NCBI RefSeq assembly: GCF_012933445.1
Contig: NZ_JABBNC010000028.1
Location: forward strand, 1 to 64,000
Direction: 5' to 3'
Source of the DNA: Actinoplanes sp. TBRC 11911
GTDB taxonomy: Bacteria > Actinomycetota > Actinomycetes > Mycobacteriales > Micromonosporaceae
DNA length: 64,000 nt
Under the pieces are notes generated by a model. That model was given only the letters and a program-made list of their open reading frames with translations, was not told the origin of the DNA and did no database searches. Shown here piece by piece: positions 1 to 12,240 of the stretch. Position numbers and translations under genes: made by a program. Each line of letters starts with the position of its first letter. The first letter of the stretch is position 1.

Positions 1-1034
1 TTGGCGCGCCGGCACGCGCGTAAGCTGTGCCGGGCGCATGGCTGTTCCGACGAATGCGCGATCATCGGCCTGCATGACCTGGCCGAGGCGGTCCCGCCGT
101 TGATCTGGCCCGCCGAGGCAACCCTGACCCATCGCCCGGCGCCAGCGGCAGCCAACCAGCCGGATAGAGCAAGCAGTGCCGTGCCGGCAGGCTCCCCGGC
201 CCCGGAAGCCACGCCGCATCGTGCCCGGCCTGCCGGCCCGGATGGACGAGCGGCGCCGGCGGGTCACCCCGATAACGTCGCCCGCCGCGACACCGGCCGG
301 CACCGCGAACTCACCGGGCTGGTGGACCGCGCCGCACCTCGTAATCCGGCCGCACCCCGCAATTCAGTCGCCCCACCCAGCCCGGCCGTGCTCCGCGACG
401 CAGCCGCGTCGCGCGAGAGTCGGGTCGCGTCGCGCGAGGGTCGCGTCGCGCGAGGGTCGCGTCGCGCGAGAGCCGGGTCGCGTCCGCGCGAGAGCCGGGT
501 CGCGTCCGCGCAGCGTGGCGACCCGCACAGTGGGCCGCCCCCGTCCGCGGCGGGCATGCGGCCGCCAGACGAGAGCGCGGCCCCCGCCGCCCGCATGCTT
601 GCACCAGCACGTCGCGCCCACCAGCACGGGAGGCGACCCACAGCGACGCCGCCGGCGGGCGCGGCAATCAGACCACCAGCTTTGCGACGACTCACACCCG
701 CCCACCACATCGTGCCCGTATTCCGCTGTCACGCCACCGGCACACGAAAACCGCCCGGAAAACCCCGCCACCAATTCGCCTGTCCGTATCAGCGGGTAAA
801 GCTCCGGAATATTGGACGAAAGGACCGCGGACCGCCGTGCGCCAACGTTTCCGATCGACGACGGCGAACGCCCTTTCAGCGGAACGGCTGTGCGGTCCAC
901 CCCGGCAGTTCAGGACTTTCGCTCGAGCTAGACGCGCCCGTCGCCACGCGTTTCACGCAGGGCTAGCCGAGCAATTCGCCGCACTGATATCGGCGGATTC
1001 GCGCGCCAGCGGCCCTGCAAGGCCCCACGGTGCG
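1..1034. other. gene-poor GC-rich stretch, no supported gene
   Basis: Open frames exist on both strands here, but their translations are Arg/Pro/Ala-rich, compositionally driven, and match no family I recognise. About positions 405-516 it holds a tandem repeat (listed separately). Around 720-830 the GC content falls locally. It could be a degraded genomic island border or the remains of a lost gene. I see no RNA gene or clear promoter in it. Confidence 0.5.
405..516. repeat. short GC-rich tandem repeat
   Basis: About six imperfect head-to-tail copies of an 18-21 bp unit built on GTCGCGTCGCGCGAG, alternating with GAGAGCCGGGTCGCGTC variants. It lies in non-coding DNA upstream of a decayed nuclease gene. 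It is probably a slippage product. Confidence 0.75.
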
Positions 1035-1137
1035 TGACGACCCGAGGCCGGCGGTCTTGAGCCACGTCCTCTTCGGCACATCGCGTCGGCTTGCCCCCGG
1101 ACGGGCGTCTGTGCATATGGTCCTCGGCCGAGTGTTC

Positions 1138-1359
1138 ATATGGTGCCCGCCGCTCCAGCGGGATGGGCGGTCGCACGTCTGGGAAAGCGCAGCCGCGGTC
1201 GCGGATGTGCAAGGCGCGCCGTAGCGCTGCGGTGGCGAGTCGGCGAGCACGGCCGGTGTCGAGGATCTGCCCGGCGCTGCCGAGCACTAACACCCCTGCG
1301 ACGGTTTCGCCGGGCGCCAGGTCGCTGCGGAGATCCACATTCACCATGTGAAATCGCAC
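1138..1359 (-). pseudogene. decayed DUF222/HNH (13E12-type) endonuclease remnant
   Basis: Translation of the minus strand gives the hallmark C-terminal part of the actinobacterial DUF222/HNH family: a segment ending LDTGRARRLATAALRRAL followed by IRDRGCAFPD. The reading then has to shift frame, near 1175-1182, to continue as CDRPSRWSGGHH, the zinc/HNH core. After the HH pair the usual histidine-rich end is unreadable, and the whole N-terminal DUF222 domain (normally several hundred residues) is missing. This family is repeated many times in actinobacterial genomes and often decays. The identification rests on motif order, and loss of function is near certain. Confidence 0.8.
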
Positions 1360-1390
1360 CGGGAGCCCGCGGAACGCCGGGGCTCCCGGT
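1358..1390 (-). terminator. hairpin terminator of the phosphatase gene
   Basis: Inverted repeat ACCGGGAGCCC (1358-1368) / GGGCTCCCGGT (1380-1390), 11 bp perfect arms with an 11-nt loop, placed 17 bp after the stop codon of the minus-strand phosphatase gene. Confidence 0.8.
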
Positions 1391-1407
1391 CTCTCCTCGT
1401 AGGAGGG

Positions 1408-2535
1408 TCAGGCGACGCGGGCGGGGGTGCCGGTGAGCAGCTTCGCCTTCAGCAGCGCCAGGGTGAGCGGGCTCAGCTTCAGGCCGCGCAGCGCGTAGCC
1501 GGTCATCGAGCCGTAGGTGGCCTTGACCTGGTCCAGGCCCGCCTGCAGGTACTGCGGCTCGACGTCGAGCAGGTGGGTGTAGATCGCCGCGGTGGCCGGC
1601 GGCAGCGAGGCGAGCGTCTGCTGCACGCCCGGTGAGTTGAAGTAGTAGGTGTTGCTCAGCAGGTAGTCCTTCATGACCACGTCGGACGGCACGCCGAGCA
1701 AGGTCAGCAGGACGGCGGTGGACCAGCCGGTGCGGTCCTTGCCGGCCGAGCAGTTGAACAGGCCGGCGCCGGGGCTGTAGGCCAGCGTGGTGAACAGGTC
1801 GTGCAGAGCCTGCTTCGAGGCGTCGGAGAGGACCATCTGGCGTTCTCCGTCGACCAGCAGCTGCACCGCGGCGGCCTCGGTGGGGATCGACGGTGAGCCC
1901 GTGCTCGCCTCGCCCGTCATGTTGAAGTTGTGGTAGCGGGCACCGGCGGGGACCACGTCCGGCGTGGTGGCGATCTCGCCGGGCGTGCGCAGGTCGGCCA
2001 CCGCGCGGATGCCGAGACCGTTGACCACCTTGAGGTCGGCGGGGGTGAGGGACAGCGCGCCGGACCGGTAGAGCACGTTCTCACGGACCCACTGCCCGGA
2101 GGTGGTGCGATAACCGCCCACGTCGCGCAGGTTCGGGTCGCTTGCCAGGCCGAAGCCGCGCTGGCTGACGGTCAGGGACGCGCCGCGGTCGGGCACCAGC
2201 CGGAAGTACTCGTGGGCGCCGGCCGGAACGCGGACCGTGAGCTTTCCGGTGCCGTGGCCGCCGCCGACGTATCGGTCGGTGCGCACCGGGGTCGCGCCCT
2301 CATAGACCCGGACGCTCCGGACGGCCGGTGCCGTCCAGGAGACCGTGACCGACCCGCCGGCCGGGTCGGTGACGGCGGCCGTGGTGAACGGGATCGCCGC
2401 GAGGGGCACCAAGCGGGCCGGCGCAGCCGCCGCCGGTGTGGCGATGGCGACAACCGCCGCGCCGCCGGCCACCGCCGTGATCAGCGCGCGCGCCGCTGAG
2501 AGCCGCCGCCGGCCCGCGGGGTAAACACTTTTCAT
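1408..2535 (-). CDS. secreted tyrosine/serine phosphatase family protein
   Basis: 375 residues. The start chosen (2535) gives a classical signal peptide: MKSVYPAGRRR, then an Ala/Val-rich hydrophobic stretch ending TPAAAAP. Next comes a roughly 90-residue beta-rich N-terminal region and then a dual-specificity type phosphatase domain. The catalytic P-loop is FNCSAGKDRTGW (CX5R: nucleophile Cys, Arg), and the family signature DLRTPGE lies upstream. Secreted members of this family (Pfam Y_phosphatase3) act on phosphoproteins or phosphoinositides; the substrate here is unknown. The gene stands alone, divergent from the DUF4240 gene, with its own terminator. Confidence 0.85.
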   Translation of the reverse strand: MKSVYPAGRRRLSAARALITAVAGGAAVVAIATPAAAAPARLVPLAAIPFTTAAVTDPAGGSVTVSWTAPAVRSVRVYEGATPVRTDRYVGGGHGTGKLTVRVPAGAHEYFRLVPDRGASLTVSQRGFGLASDPNLRDVGGYRTTSGQWVRENVLYRSGALSLTPADLKVVNGLGIRAVADLRTPGEIATTPDVVPAGARYHNFNMTGEASTGSPSIPTEAAAVQLLVDGERQMVLSDASKQALHDLFTTLAYSPGAGLFNCSAGKDRTGWSTAVLLTLLGVPSDVVMKDYLLSNTYYFNSPGVQQTLASLPPATAAIYTHLLDVEPQYLQAGLDQVKATYGSMTGYALRGLKLSPLTLALLKAKLLTGTPARVA

Positions 2536-2685
2536 GACCGCGACGGTAAAGATCACGGGTGGACGATGGCGGGCTCGCGGGAGAGACTCTGGTGACGTCC
2601 ACACAAACCGGCGCGACTGCCGGGCGGGCAGAATTCACGTGGGTGACTCTCCCGCGTCGGGCTGGGGCATGGTTAGGTGTGCGGC

Positions 2686-5420
<2,735 letters not shown>

Positions 5421-5555
5421 TGCGGGCTCCTTTAAAGCGAAATATCGTGAAATGTCGGTTTAGGGGTGGGGAACGGGGTGGCGCGGGGCGGGTGCGCCGG
5501 GGACGCGCGGCGCGGGGTCACGCGGGCCGGGGTCGCGCGGGGCAGGGTCACGCCG

Positions 5556-6866
5556 TCACCCGACCAGGCGGGCTATCGAGCGCAACGGAATCCGCAACCA
5601 CCCGGGCCGGTGACGCGCCTCGTACGCGGCCTCGTACACAGCCTTGTCCAGCTCGTACGCCGCGAGCAACTGCCCCTGCGCACGCGGGTCGCTGCCGGAC
5701 GCCTTCGCATACCCGTCGCAGAAGGCCGCCTGGTTACGGTCCACCCACTCGCGGGCCCGCGCCGCCAGGTGCTCGTCGGCATCCTCGTCGACCAGCAACT
5801 GGTACGCCGCGTACTCGTACGAGCGCAGCACCCCGGCCACGTCCCGCAACGGCGAGTCGGGCAGGCGACGCTGGTCCAGCGGCGTCCCCGGCTCGCCCTC
5901 GAAGTCGATCAGCAGCCACGCCTCGGGAGTGCGCAGCACCTGGCCGAGATGCAGGTCGCCGTGCACGCGCTGCACGATGATCTGCTCGGCGCTGAGCTTG
6001 CGGTACTGCTCCTCGATGGCCGGGACGTGCCGCTGCAACTCCGGCACCCCGCCGGCCGAGGTGCGCAGCCGGGCCAGCATGCCGTCGACCGGGAACGGCG
6101 CCGGGCCCGCGCCCAGCTCGTCGGCCAGGTCGGCGTGCACCGACGCGACCGCCTCGCCCAGCCGGTACGACTCGCCCTGGAAGTCGCCGCCCACCTCGTC
6201 GGCGCGCAGTTCCGCGTCGGCGAACAGGTCGCGGGCCGAGGCGGTGGCCATCGCCCAGCCCTCGGCGGAGTTCCCGGCGTACGCGGTCACCATGCCCAGC
6301 GGGCACGGCTCACCGCCCTCGGTGGTCTCGAACGAGCCCATCAGCTTGGCCACGTGCGGGTTGCCGCGGCGGCCGAGCACCCGGTTGAGCTCGATGTCCG
6401 GGTTGATGCCCGGGGTGACCCGGCGGAAGATCTTGAGGATCGCGTCCTGCTCGAAGATGACGCTGGTGTTGCTCTGTTCCGCGTCGAAGACCCGCGAGCT
6501 CGCGCCGAAGCGGAACTCGGCGTCCGGCTCGGGCTCGAACACCACGTCCCCGGCGGTGCCGCCGGCTGCGACCATCTCGATCAGCCGGCCGGCCTTGACC
6601 GGGTCGTAGAGCGCGTCGTAGCCGGTGCGGTCGTCGTCGGCGCCGATGGTCGCGACCGTGTTGTACTCGGCGATCGGCCCGGACTCCCAGGCCACGATCA
6701 CCTGGTACCGCTCCGAGCTGCCGTCGGTGTACTCGACGTCGATGAGCACCAGGTCGAGGTCGTCGTCGAGCGCGGTCGACGAGGCCTGCTTGACGGACTC
6801 GAGCGTGCGCGACTTACCGGCGTACCACCGCTGATGCGGTAGCCATTCGGCGAAAGGCAGCGTCAT
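5556..6866 (-). CDS. mak: maltokinase
   Basis: 436 residues. It phosphorylates maltose with ATP to maltose-1-phosphate, the substrate of GlgE. The N-terminus MTLPFAEWLPHQRWYAGKSR is typical of actinobacterial Mak/Pep2. The kinase catalytic loop is VHGDLHLGQVL (about 299-309), followed by the metal-binding LIDFEGEP (about 320). The start ATG overlaps the treS stop as ATGA on the minus strand (6863-6866), so the two are translationally coupled. In some actinobacteria treS and mak are fused; here they are separate. Confidence 0.95.
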   Translation of the reverse strand: MTLPFAEWLPHQRWYAGKSRTLESVKQASSTALDDDLDLVLIDVEYTDGSSERYQVIVAWESGPIAEYNTVATIGADDDRTGYDALYDPVKAGRLIEMVAAGGTAGDVVFEPEPDAEFRFGASSRVFDAEQSNTSVIFEQDAILKIFRRVTPGINPDIELNRVLGRRGNPHVAKLMGSFETTEGGEPCPLGMVTAYAGNSAEGWAMATASARDLFADAELRADEVGGDFQGESYRLGEAVASVHADLADELGAGPAPFPVDGMLARLRTSAGGVPELQRHVPAIEEQYRKLSAEQIIVQRVHGDLHLGQVLRTPEAWLLIDFEGEPGTPLDQRRLPDSPLRDVAGVLRSYEYAAYQLLVDEDADEHLAARAREWVDRNQAAFCDGYAKASGSDPRAQGQLLAAYELDKAVYEAAYEARHRPGWLRIPLRSIARLVG

Positions 6867-8644
6867 TGCTTCTCCTCCGACCCGCACAACTGGAACCAGT
6901 AGAAACCGTGTCCCGGAAGCGTCAAAAGGTACGGCAACTGGCCGATGCGCGGGAAGTTCACGTGTCCGGTCAGTTCCACCGGGGTGTACCCGTTCCAGTG
7001 CTGGAGGTTCAACTCGATGGGTTGCGGGAATCGGGACAGGTTGTTGATGCACAGCACCACGTCGTCGCCGTCCTCGCGCAGGAACGCGAGCACCGACGGG
7101 TTCGACCCGCCGAGCTCCCGGAAGGTGCCCACCGCGAACGCCTCGTGCCGGCGGCGCACCGCGAGCATCGTGCGCGTCCAGTTCAGCAGCGAGGTGTGGC
7201 TGTCGCGCTGGGCCTCCACGTTGACCGACTGGTATCCGTACACGGCGTCCTGGTTGGGCGGCAGGTAGAGGCGTCCCGGGTTGGCCGTGGAGAAGCCGGC
7301 GTTGCGGTCCGGCGTCCACTGCATCGGGGTGCGCACGCCGTCGCGGTCGCCGAGCCAGATGTTGTCGCCCATGCCGATCTCATCGCCGTAGTACAGCACC
7401 GGTGATCCGGGCAGCGACAGCAGCAGCGCCGTGAAGAGTTCGATCTGGTTGCGGTCGTTCTCCAGCAGCGGGGCGAGCCGGCGCCGGATACCCACGTTCG
7501 CCTTCATCCGCGGGTCCTTGGCGTACTCGGCGTACATGTAGTCGCGTTCCTCGTCGGTCACCATCTCGAGCGTGAGCTCGTCGTGGTTGCGCAGGAAGAT
7601 GCCCCACTGGCAGTTCTCCGGGATGGCCGGCGTGTTCGCCATGATCTCGGAGATGGGGAAACGCGACTCGCGGCGCACCGCCATGAAGATCCGCGGCATC
7701 AGCGGGAAGTGGAACGCCATGTGGCACTCGTCGCCGCCGGTCTTGGAGTCGCCGAAGTACTCGACCACGTCGGCCGGCCACTGGTTCGCCTCGGCCAGCA
7801 GCACCCGGCCGGGGAACTCGTCGTCGATCACCTTGCGGCAGTGCTTGAGGAAGGCGTGCGTCTCCGGCAGGTTCTCACCGTTGGTGCCCTCCCGCTCGTA
7901 CAGGTAGGGCACCGCGTCCAGCCGGAAACCGTCGATGCCCAGGTCCAGCCAGAACCGCAGGACGTCGAGCATCGCCTCCTGCACGGCCGGGTTGTCGTAG
8001 TTCAGGTCGGGCTGGTGGGAGAAGAACCGGTGCCAGAAGAACTGCCGGCGAACCGGGTCGAAGGTCCAGTTGGACTCCTCGGTGTCCACGAAGATGACCC
8101 GGGCGTCGGTGTACTTGTCGCTGGTGTCGCTCCACACATAGAAATCGCCGTACGGGCCGTCCGGGTCACGGCGTGACTCCTGGAACCAGGCGTGCTGGTC
8201 ACTCGTATGGTTCATGACGAGGTCGGTGATCACCCGGATGCCGCGCTTGTGTGCCGCGTCGAGCAGCGCGACGAAGTCCTCCACCGTGCCGAACTCGGGC
8301 AGCACCTTGTAGAAGTCGCGGATGTCGTAGCCGCCGTCGCGCAGCGGGGAGTCGTAGAACGGCGGCAGCCACAGGCAGTCCACGCCGAGCCACTGCAGGT
8401 AGTCCAGGCGTTCGATCAGCCCGCGCAGGTCGCCGGAGCCGTCCGACCCGGAGTCGTAGAACGCCCGGACCAGGACCTCGTAGAAGACCGCACGCTGGAA
8501 CCACGTGCGGTCGGCCGGCAACACCCGGGCGTGTTCGAAGTCGTCCGCGGTGGGATGCTCGACCACCCCGTCCTCGACGTGACTGCCCTCCGCCGGGTCG
8601 TGCTCGAGCGACGGGTCGAGGTCAAGGTCATTGATCTGGTCCAT
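6863..8644 (-). CDS. treS: maltose alpha-D-glucosyltransferase (trehalose synthase)
   Basis: 593 residues. It interconverts trehalose and maltose and so feeds maltose to Mak. GH13 motifs are NHTSDQHAWFQ, GFRLDAVPYLY (nucleophile Asp about 242), AEANQWPADVVEYFG (acid Glu about 282) and RNHDELTLEM (transition-state Asp about 353). ATG 8644 was chosen because GGTGGGG precedes it; an in-frame GTG at 8656 would add four residues. It follows glgE by 35 bp and overlaps mak by 4 bp. The acidic N-terminal 40 residues are variable in the family. Confidence 0.95.
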   Translation of the reverse strand: MDQINDLDLDPSLEHDPAEGSHVEDGVVEHPTADDFEHARVLPADRTWFQRAVFYEVLVRAFYDSGSDGSGDLRGLIERLDYLQWLGVDCLWLPPFYDSPLRDGGYDIRDFYKVLPEFGTVEDFVALLDAAHKRGIRVITDLVMNHTSDQHAWFQESRRDPDGPYGDFYVWSDTSDKYTDARVIFVDTEESNWTFDPVRRQFFWHRFFSHQPDLNYDNPAVQEAMLDVLRFWLDLGIDGFRLDAVPYLYEREGTNGENLPETHAFLKHCRKVIDDEFPGRVLLAEANQWPADVVEYFGDSKTGGDECHMAFHFPLMPRIFMAVRRESRFPISEIMANTPAIPENCQWGIFLRNHDELTLEMVTDEERDYMYAEYAKDPRMKANVGIRRRLAPLLENDRNQIELFTALLLSLPGSPVLYYGDEIGMGDNIWLGDRDGVRTPMQWTPDRNAGFSTANPGRLYLPPNQDAVYGYQSVNVEAQRDSHTSLLNWTRTMLAVRRRHEAFAVGTFRELGGSNPSVLAFLREDGDDVVLCINNLSRFPQPIELNLQHWNGYTPVELTGHVNFPRIGQLPYLLTLPGHGFYWFQLCGSEEKQ

Positions 8645-8679
8645 AGGGTTCCCCACCTACCCAAGAGCCTGTACTTGAA

Positions 8680-10647
8680 TCACTTTCGCGGTTGCACGAC
8701 GAAGATGTGGGCCGGTTCGACATACGGGTCGATCCGGACCGCGTTGTGCTGACCCCACTCGTACGTGGCGCCGGTGATCTGGTCGACGACCTCGAAGGTC
8801 TCGTGCCAGTCCAGGCCCAGCGCGGGCATGTCCAGCACGGTGTTGCCCCACTGCACGCCGGACGAGTCGAACGAGCAGATCACCAGCACGGTGTTGCCGG
8901 TGTCCGGGTCGCGCTTGGAGAAGCACAGCAGCGCGCCGTTGTCGATCTCGTGGAAGCTCAGGTTGCGCAACCAGTGCAGGGCGGGGTTCTCGTGACGGGT
9001 GCGGTTCAACCCGGTGATGTACGGCGCGAGCGAGCGGCCCGTACGTTCGGCCGCGGCCCAGTCGCGGGGCTTGAGCTCGAACTTCTCGTTGTCGATGTAC
9101 TCCTCGGCGCCCGGCCGCGGGACGTGCTCGAACAACTCGAAGCCGGAGTACATGCCCCAGGACGGTGACAGCATGCTCGCCAGCACCGCCCGGATCTTGA
9201 ACATCGGCGGGCCGCCGTGCTGCAGCGTCTCGTGCAGGATGTCCGGGGTGTTCGGCCAGAAGTTGGGCCGCATCCAGTCCACCGAGGCGATCAGCTGCTC
9301 CATGTACTCGCGCATCTCCCAGGCTGAGGTGCGCCAGGTGAAGTACGTGTACGACTGGCTGAAGCCGATCTTGCCGAGCCCGTTCATCATGGCCGGCCGG
9401 GTGAACGCCTCGGCCAGGAACAGCACGTCCGGCTCGGTCTCCTTGACCTTGGCGATCAGCCACTGCCAGAAGTTCAGCGCCTTGGTGTGCGGGTTGTCCA
9501 CGCGGAAGATCTTGACGCCCTGCGCGACCCAGTGCATGACCACGCGGTAGACCTCGTCGCGCAGGCCCTTGTAGTCGTTGTCCCAGTTCAGCGGGTAGAT
9601 GTCCTGGTATTTCTTGGGCGGGTTCTCGGCGTACGCGATGGTCCCGTCGGCGCGCGTGGTGAACCACTCCGGATGCTCTTTGACCCACGGGTGGTCCGGC
9701 GCCGTCTGCAGCGCCAGGTCCATCGCCACCTCGAGGCCGTTCGATTCGGCCGTACGGATGAACGCGCGGAAGTCCTCGAGCGTGCCCAGTTGCGGGTGGA
9801 TCGCGTCGTGGCCGCCCTCGTCCGAGCCGATGGCCCACGGCGAGCCGACGTCCTGCGGGCGGGCCACCAGGGTGTTGTTGCGGCCCTTGCGGTTGACCTT
9901 GCCGATCGGGTGGATCGGCGGGAGGTAGAGCACGTCGAAGCCCATCGCCGCGACGGCCGGGATGCGCTCGGCCGCGGTCGCGAAGGTGCCGTGCTTGATC
10001 GGGATCGCGTCCGGGCCCACCTCGGCGCCCTCGGAGCGGGGGAAGAACTCGTACCACGCCGAGTAGAGCGCGCGCTTGCGGTCGACCCAGATCGCGAACG
10101 ACCGGGTGGTGGTCACGAGCTGGCGGACCGGGTTCTGCCAGAGCAGGTCCTCCAGGTCGAGCGCGGGGGAGACACGGGCGAACAGCGACCGGTTGTCGTC
10201 GCGCAGCGCGGCCGCCGCGTCCCGGACGCGTTCCTCGTGCTCGTTCGGCACGATCTTGGTGGCGAGGTCGAGCACGTCGGCGCCCTCGGCCAGGTCGTTG
10301 TGCAGGTCCTCGAGGCCCTGACCGGCGCCGATCTTCTTCACCACGGCGTCACGCCAGGTGCGGTACGGGTCCTCGAACGCCTCGATGGTGAACGTCCAGC
10401 GGCCCACCCGGTCCGGCCGGATCACGCCGTGCCACGTGTCCAGCCCGGGTTCGCCGGGCTCCATGCGGGTGAACGGCTCGGCAACGCCCTCGGGCCCCTG
10501 CCATACCACATTCACACCGAGGGTGTGGTGACCTTCGCGATAGGACACCGCGGAAACCGGAACGAGTTCTCCGACGACCGCCTTGGCCGGGTACCGGCCG
10601 CAGGACACCGAGGGCGTCACGTCTTCGATGGGGAAACGACCGGTCAT
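8680..10647 (-). CDS. glgE: alpha-1,4-glucan:maltose-1-phosphate maltosyltransferase
   Basis: 655 residues, the usual GlgE length. It transfers maltosyl units from maltose-1-phosphate onto alpha-1,4-glucan. The N-terminal beta domain begins GRFPIEDVTPSVSCGRYPAK, followed by a four-helix insert and a GH13_3 barrel. Signatures are LPPIHPIGKVNRKGRNN, HPWVKEHPEWF, FRVDNPHTKALNFWQWLI (nucleophile Asp about 383) and FLAEAFTRP (Glu about 411). ATG 10647 is preceded by GGAG at 4-nt spacing, and also by TACGGT 7 nt upstream, so the transcript could be leaderless. It is the first gene of the four-gene glucan operon, the complete GlgE route from trehalose. Confidence 0.96.
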   Translation of the reverse strand: MTGRFPIEDVTPSVSCGRYPAKAVVGELVPVSAVSYREGHHTLGVNVVWQGPEGVAEPFTRMEPGEPGLDTWHGVIRPDRVGRWTFTIEAFEDPYRTWRDAVVKKIGAGQGLEDLHNDLAEGADVLDLATKIVPNEHEERVRDAAAALRDDNRSLFARVSPALDLEDLLWQNPVRQLVTTTRSFAIWVDRKRALYSAWYEFFPRSEGAEVGPDAIPIKHGTFATAAERIPAVAAMGFDVLYLPPIHPIGKVNRKGRNNTLVARPQDVGSPWAIGSDEGGHDAIHPQLGTLEDFRAFIRTAESNGLEVAMDLALQTAPDHPWVKEHPEWFTTRADGTIAYAENPPKKYQDIYPLNWDNDYKGLRDEVYRVVMHWVAQGVKIFRVDNPHTKALNFWQWLIAKVKETEPDVLFLAEAFTRPAMMNGLGKIGFSQSYTYFTWRTSAWEMREYMEQLIASVDWMRPNFWPNTPDILHETLQHGGPPMFKIRAVLASMLSPSWGMYSGFELFEHVPRPGAEEYIDNEKFELKPRDWAAAERTGRSLAPYITGLNRTRHENPALHWLRNLSFHEIDNGALLCFSKRDPDTGNTVLVICSFDSSGVQWGNTVLDMPALGLDWHETFEVVDQITGATYEWGQHNAVRIDPYVEPAHIFVVQPRK

Positions 10648-10654
10648 GATCTCC

Positions 10655-10660
10655 ACCGTA
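10655..10660 (-). promoter_or_regulatory. possible -10 box (TACGGT) for the glgE operon
   Basis: On the minus strand TACGGT lies exactly 7 nt before the glgE ATG, the spacing seen at other leaderless candidates in this window. A GGAG overlaps the gap, so a leadered transcript is equally possible. Confidence 0.35.
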
Positions 10661-10776
10661 GTCAGAAGGGCGCGGGCGAGTTCGGCGAAACCACACCGCC
10701 GTCAGGGCATACTTCTCCGCTGTGGAGGCACCGCAAACGACGGGCGTGCCGCTGCGCTCAACCTACCGGAGCAGAC

Positions 10777-11547
10777 TCAGCCCGGCTCATCGAGGCGCGC
10801 CTTCGCACCCCCGATGAATTCCGCTAAATCGGTCCCGCCGACGACGCGTTCATCTTTCCCGCTTCGCATCACCGGAATGTGACCGGCGAGCAAAATGATG
10901 TTTCCGGCCCGGCGGCCGCGCAGAATCGCGGACTCGCCGAACAGGGCCACCTCGTCGAAGACGGACCGCGCGGTCGCGGCCTGGATCCGGGTCTGCGCCA
11001 GCGGCGGGATGTCGGTCAGATTCATCGCGAGCAGGCCGTCCGGTCGCAGCGCGCGGCGGGCCGCGGCGGCGAACTCGCTGGTACCGACCGTCGCCGGCAT
11101 GGCCGCGCCCTGAAAGGCGTCCGCGACGATCAGGTCGTACGCCTGTGGAGCCGCTTGATCGAGGGCCGCGCGCGCGTCGGCGAGCCGCACCTCGATCGAG
11201 TCCGGATAAGGCAGATACATCCGTACCAGGCCGAGCAGTTCCGGATCCCGCTCGATCACCAGTTGCTCGGTCCGCGGGCGCAGGTGCGCCAGCATCCGGG
11301 GAATCATCAGGGCACCGCCGCCCAAGTGCAGCACGTGCCGCGCGGTTTTCATCCGCACCACGCGACCCAGCAGTTTCGCGTACGGGAATTCCAGGTGCCC
11401 GGGGTCGGAAAGATCCACGTACGACTGCGGGACCCCGTCCACCAGCAGCGTCCAGCCCTGCGGCCGGTCCGGGTCGGGTCGTAGCTCGGCGGTCCCGTAC
11501 CGGACCGCCACGTGCACGGGTGCGCGTCGGTTGCCCTGCGGTGCCAT
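10777..11547 (-). CDS. spermidine-synthase-like (polyamine aminopropyltransferase fold) protein
   Basis: 256 residues. It has a Rossmann methyltransferase-like domain: HVLHLGGGALMIPRML (nucleotide-binding loop, about 71-86), VIERDPELLGLVRMYLP (acidic end of beta 2), RLADARAAL and YDLIVADAFQG. This is the arrangement of spermidine synthases and their stand-alone paralogues. The N-terminal beta region is short, and the usual polyamine-site pattern GGGDG is replaced by GGGAL, so true aminopropyl transfer is doubtful. There are no polyamine genes next to it. It sits 129 bp upstream of glgE in the same direction and probably has its own leaderless promoter. Confidence 0.7.
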   Translation of the reverse strand: MAPQGNRRAPVHVAVRYGTAELRPDPDRPQGWTLLVDGVPQSYVDLSDPGHLEFPYAKLLGRVVRMKTARHVLHLGGGALMIPRMLAHLRPRTEQLVIERDPELLGLVRMYLPYPDSIEVRLADARAALDQAAPQAYDLIVADAFQGAAMPATVGTSEFAAAARRALRPDGLLAMNLTDIPPLAQTRIQAATARSVFDEVALFGESAILRGRRAGNIILLAGHIPVMRSGKDERVVGGTDLAEFIGGAKARLDEPG

Positions 11548-11553
11548 CCGGTG

Positions 11554-11559
11554 ACCCTA
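11554..11559 (-). promoter_or_regulatory. -10 box TAGGGT, leaderless start of the spermidine-synthase-like gene
   Basis: TAGGGT on the minus strand ends 6 nt before ATG 11547, and there is no Shine-Dalgarno. It matches the TANNNT rule for actinobacterial leaderless promoters. Confidence 0.5.
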
Positions 11560-11642
11560 CTCAACTACCCGCTCGCCGGAACCGAGGTGTTACCCCGACG
11601 CGGGTCGGCGAACGGCACCGCGCACGAGGCGAGGAGCACCAC

Positions 11643-12200
11643 GTGAGTCCGTCTGTCGAGCTGTCGCCGGTGATCGCGGCGAGCACGCACTGGCTGTCGC
11701 GTGCCTACCCGTCGGGGGCGTCGGACTCGATCGCGCACACCCTGGCGGAGATGCAGGCCCGGCAGGCCGTGACGGTCGCCGCGTGGCTGCGCTACCCGAC
11801 CCCGGTGGACGCCGCGCTGGTCGCGATCGCCGGCCCGGGCGGCTCGGCGGTGCTGGACTGGCGGGCCGGCAGCGAGCCGGACGACGAGAACGCCGAGGAG
11901 GAGGGCTGGCGGACCTGGGTCGACGAGGTCGTGGTGAGCTGGGCGGCGTGCCTGCTGGCCGACCCGGTGCTGGCCCGCCTCGGCGCCGACGCGGTCGCCG
12001 CCGCGATCCCGGCCGACCGGCCCCGCCCGTACCCGCGCGGCGGGCTGACCAGCGAGTTCGGCAAGCTGCTCGACCCGGACCAGCGCGACCTGGACGCCGC
12101 CGTACTGCTGCGCCACCCGGATCTGCTCGAGCCGGTCGCCGAGCTGCACCGCGACACCCTGGTCTACCTGCTCGGTGCTGAGGAGCATCTCGCGGCGTGA
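11643..12200 (+). CDS. hypothetical actinobacterial protein
   Basis: 185 residues from GTG 11643, preceded by GAGGAG at 8 nt. A soluble, acidic protein without signal peptide or membrane segment. It contains the block ARQAVTVAAWLRYPTPVDAALVAIAGPGGSAVL and a C-terminal half rich in Asp-Leu-Leu helices. I do not recognise the family. It is divergent from the spermidine-synthase-like gene and convergent with the PPOX gene, from which a perfect hairpin separates it. Confidence 0.7.
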   Translation: MSPSVELSPVIAASTHWLSRAYPSGASDSIAHTLAEMQARQAVTVAAWLRYPTPVDAALVAIAGPGGSAVLDWRAGSEPDDENAEEEGWRTWVDEVVVSWAACLLADPVLARLGADAVAAAIPADRPRPYPRGGLTSEFGKLLDPDQRDLDAAVLLRHPDLLEPVAELHRDTLVYLLGAEEHLAA

Positions 12201-12205
12201 CGACA

Positions 12206-12233
12206 CGGGCGGCCGGTGTGCGCCGGCCGCCCG
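12206..12233. terminator. bidirectional hairpin terminator
   Basis: Perfect 11-bp arms CGGGCGGCCGG / CCGGCCGCCCG with loop TGTGCG, between two convergent stop codons (12200 and 12241). Confidence 0.85.
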
Positions 12234-12240
12234 GAAGTCC

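Noticed and set aside
1..966. A 321-codon plus-strand open frame at the window start
   Set aside because: Arg/Pro/Ala-rich composition-driven translation through a tandem repeat, no motif, and no codon-position signal like that of real neighbours.
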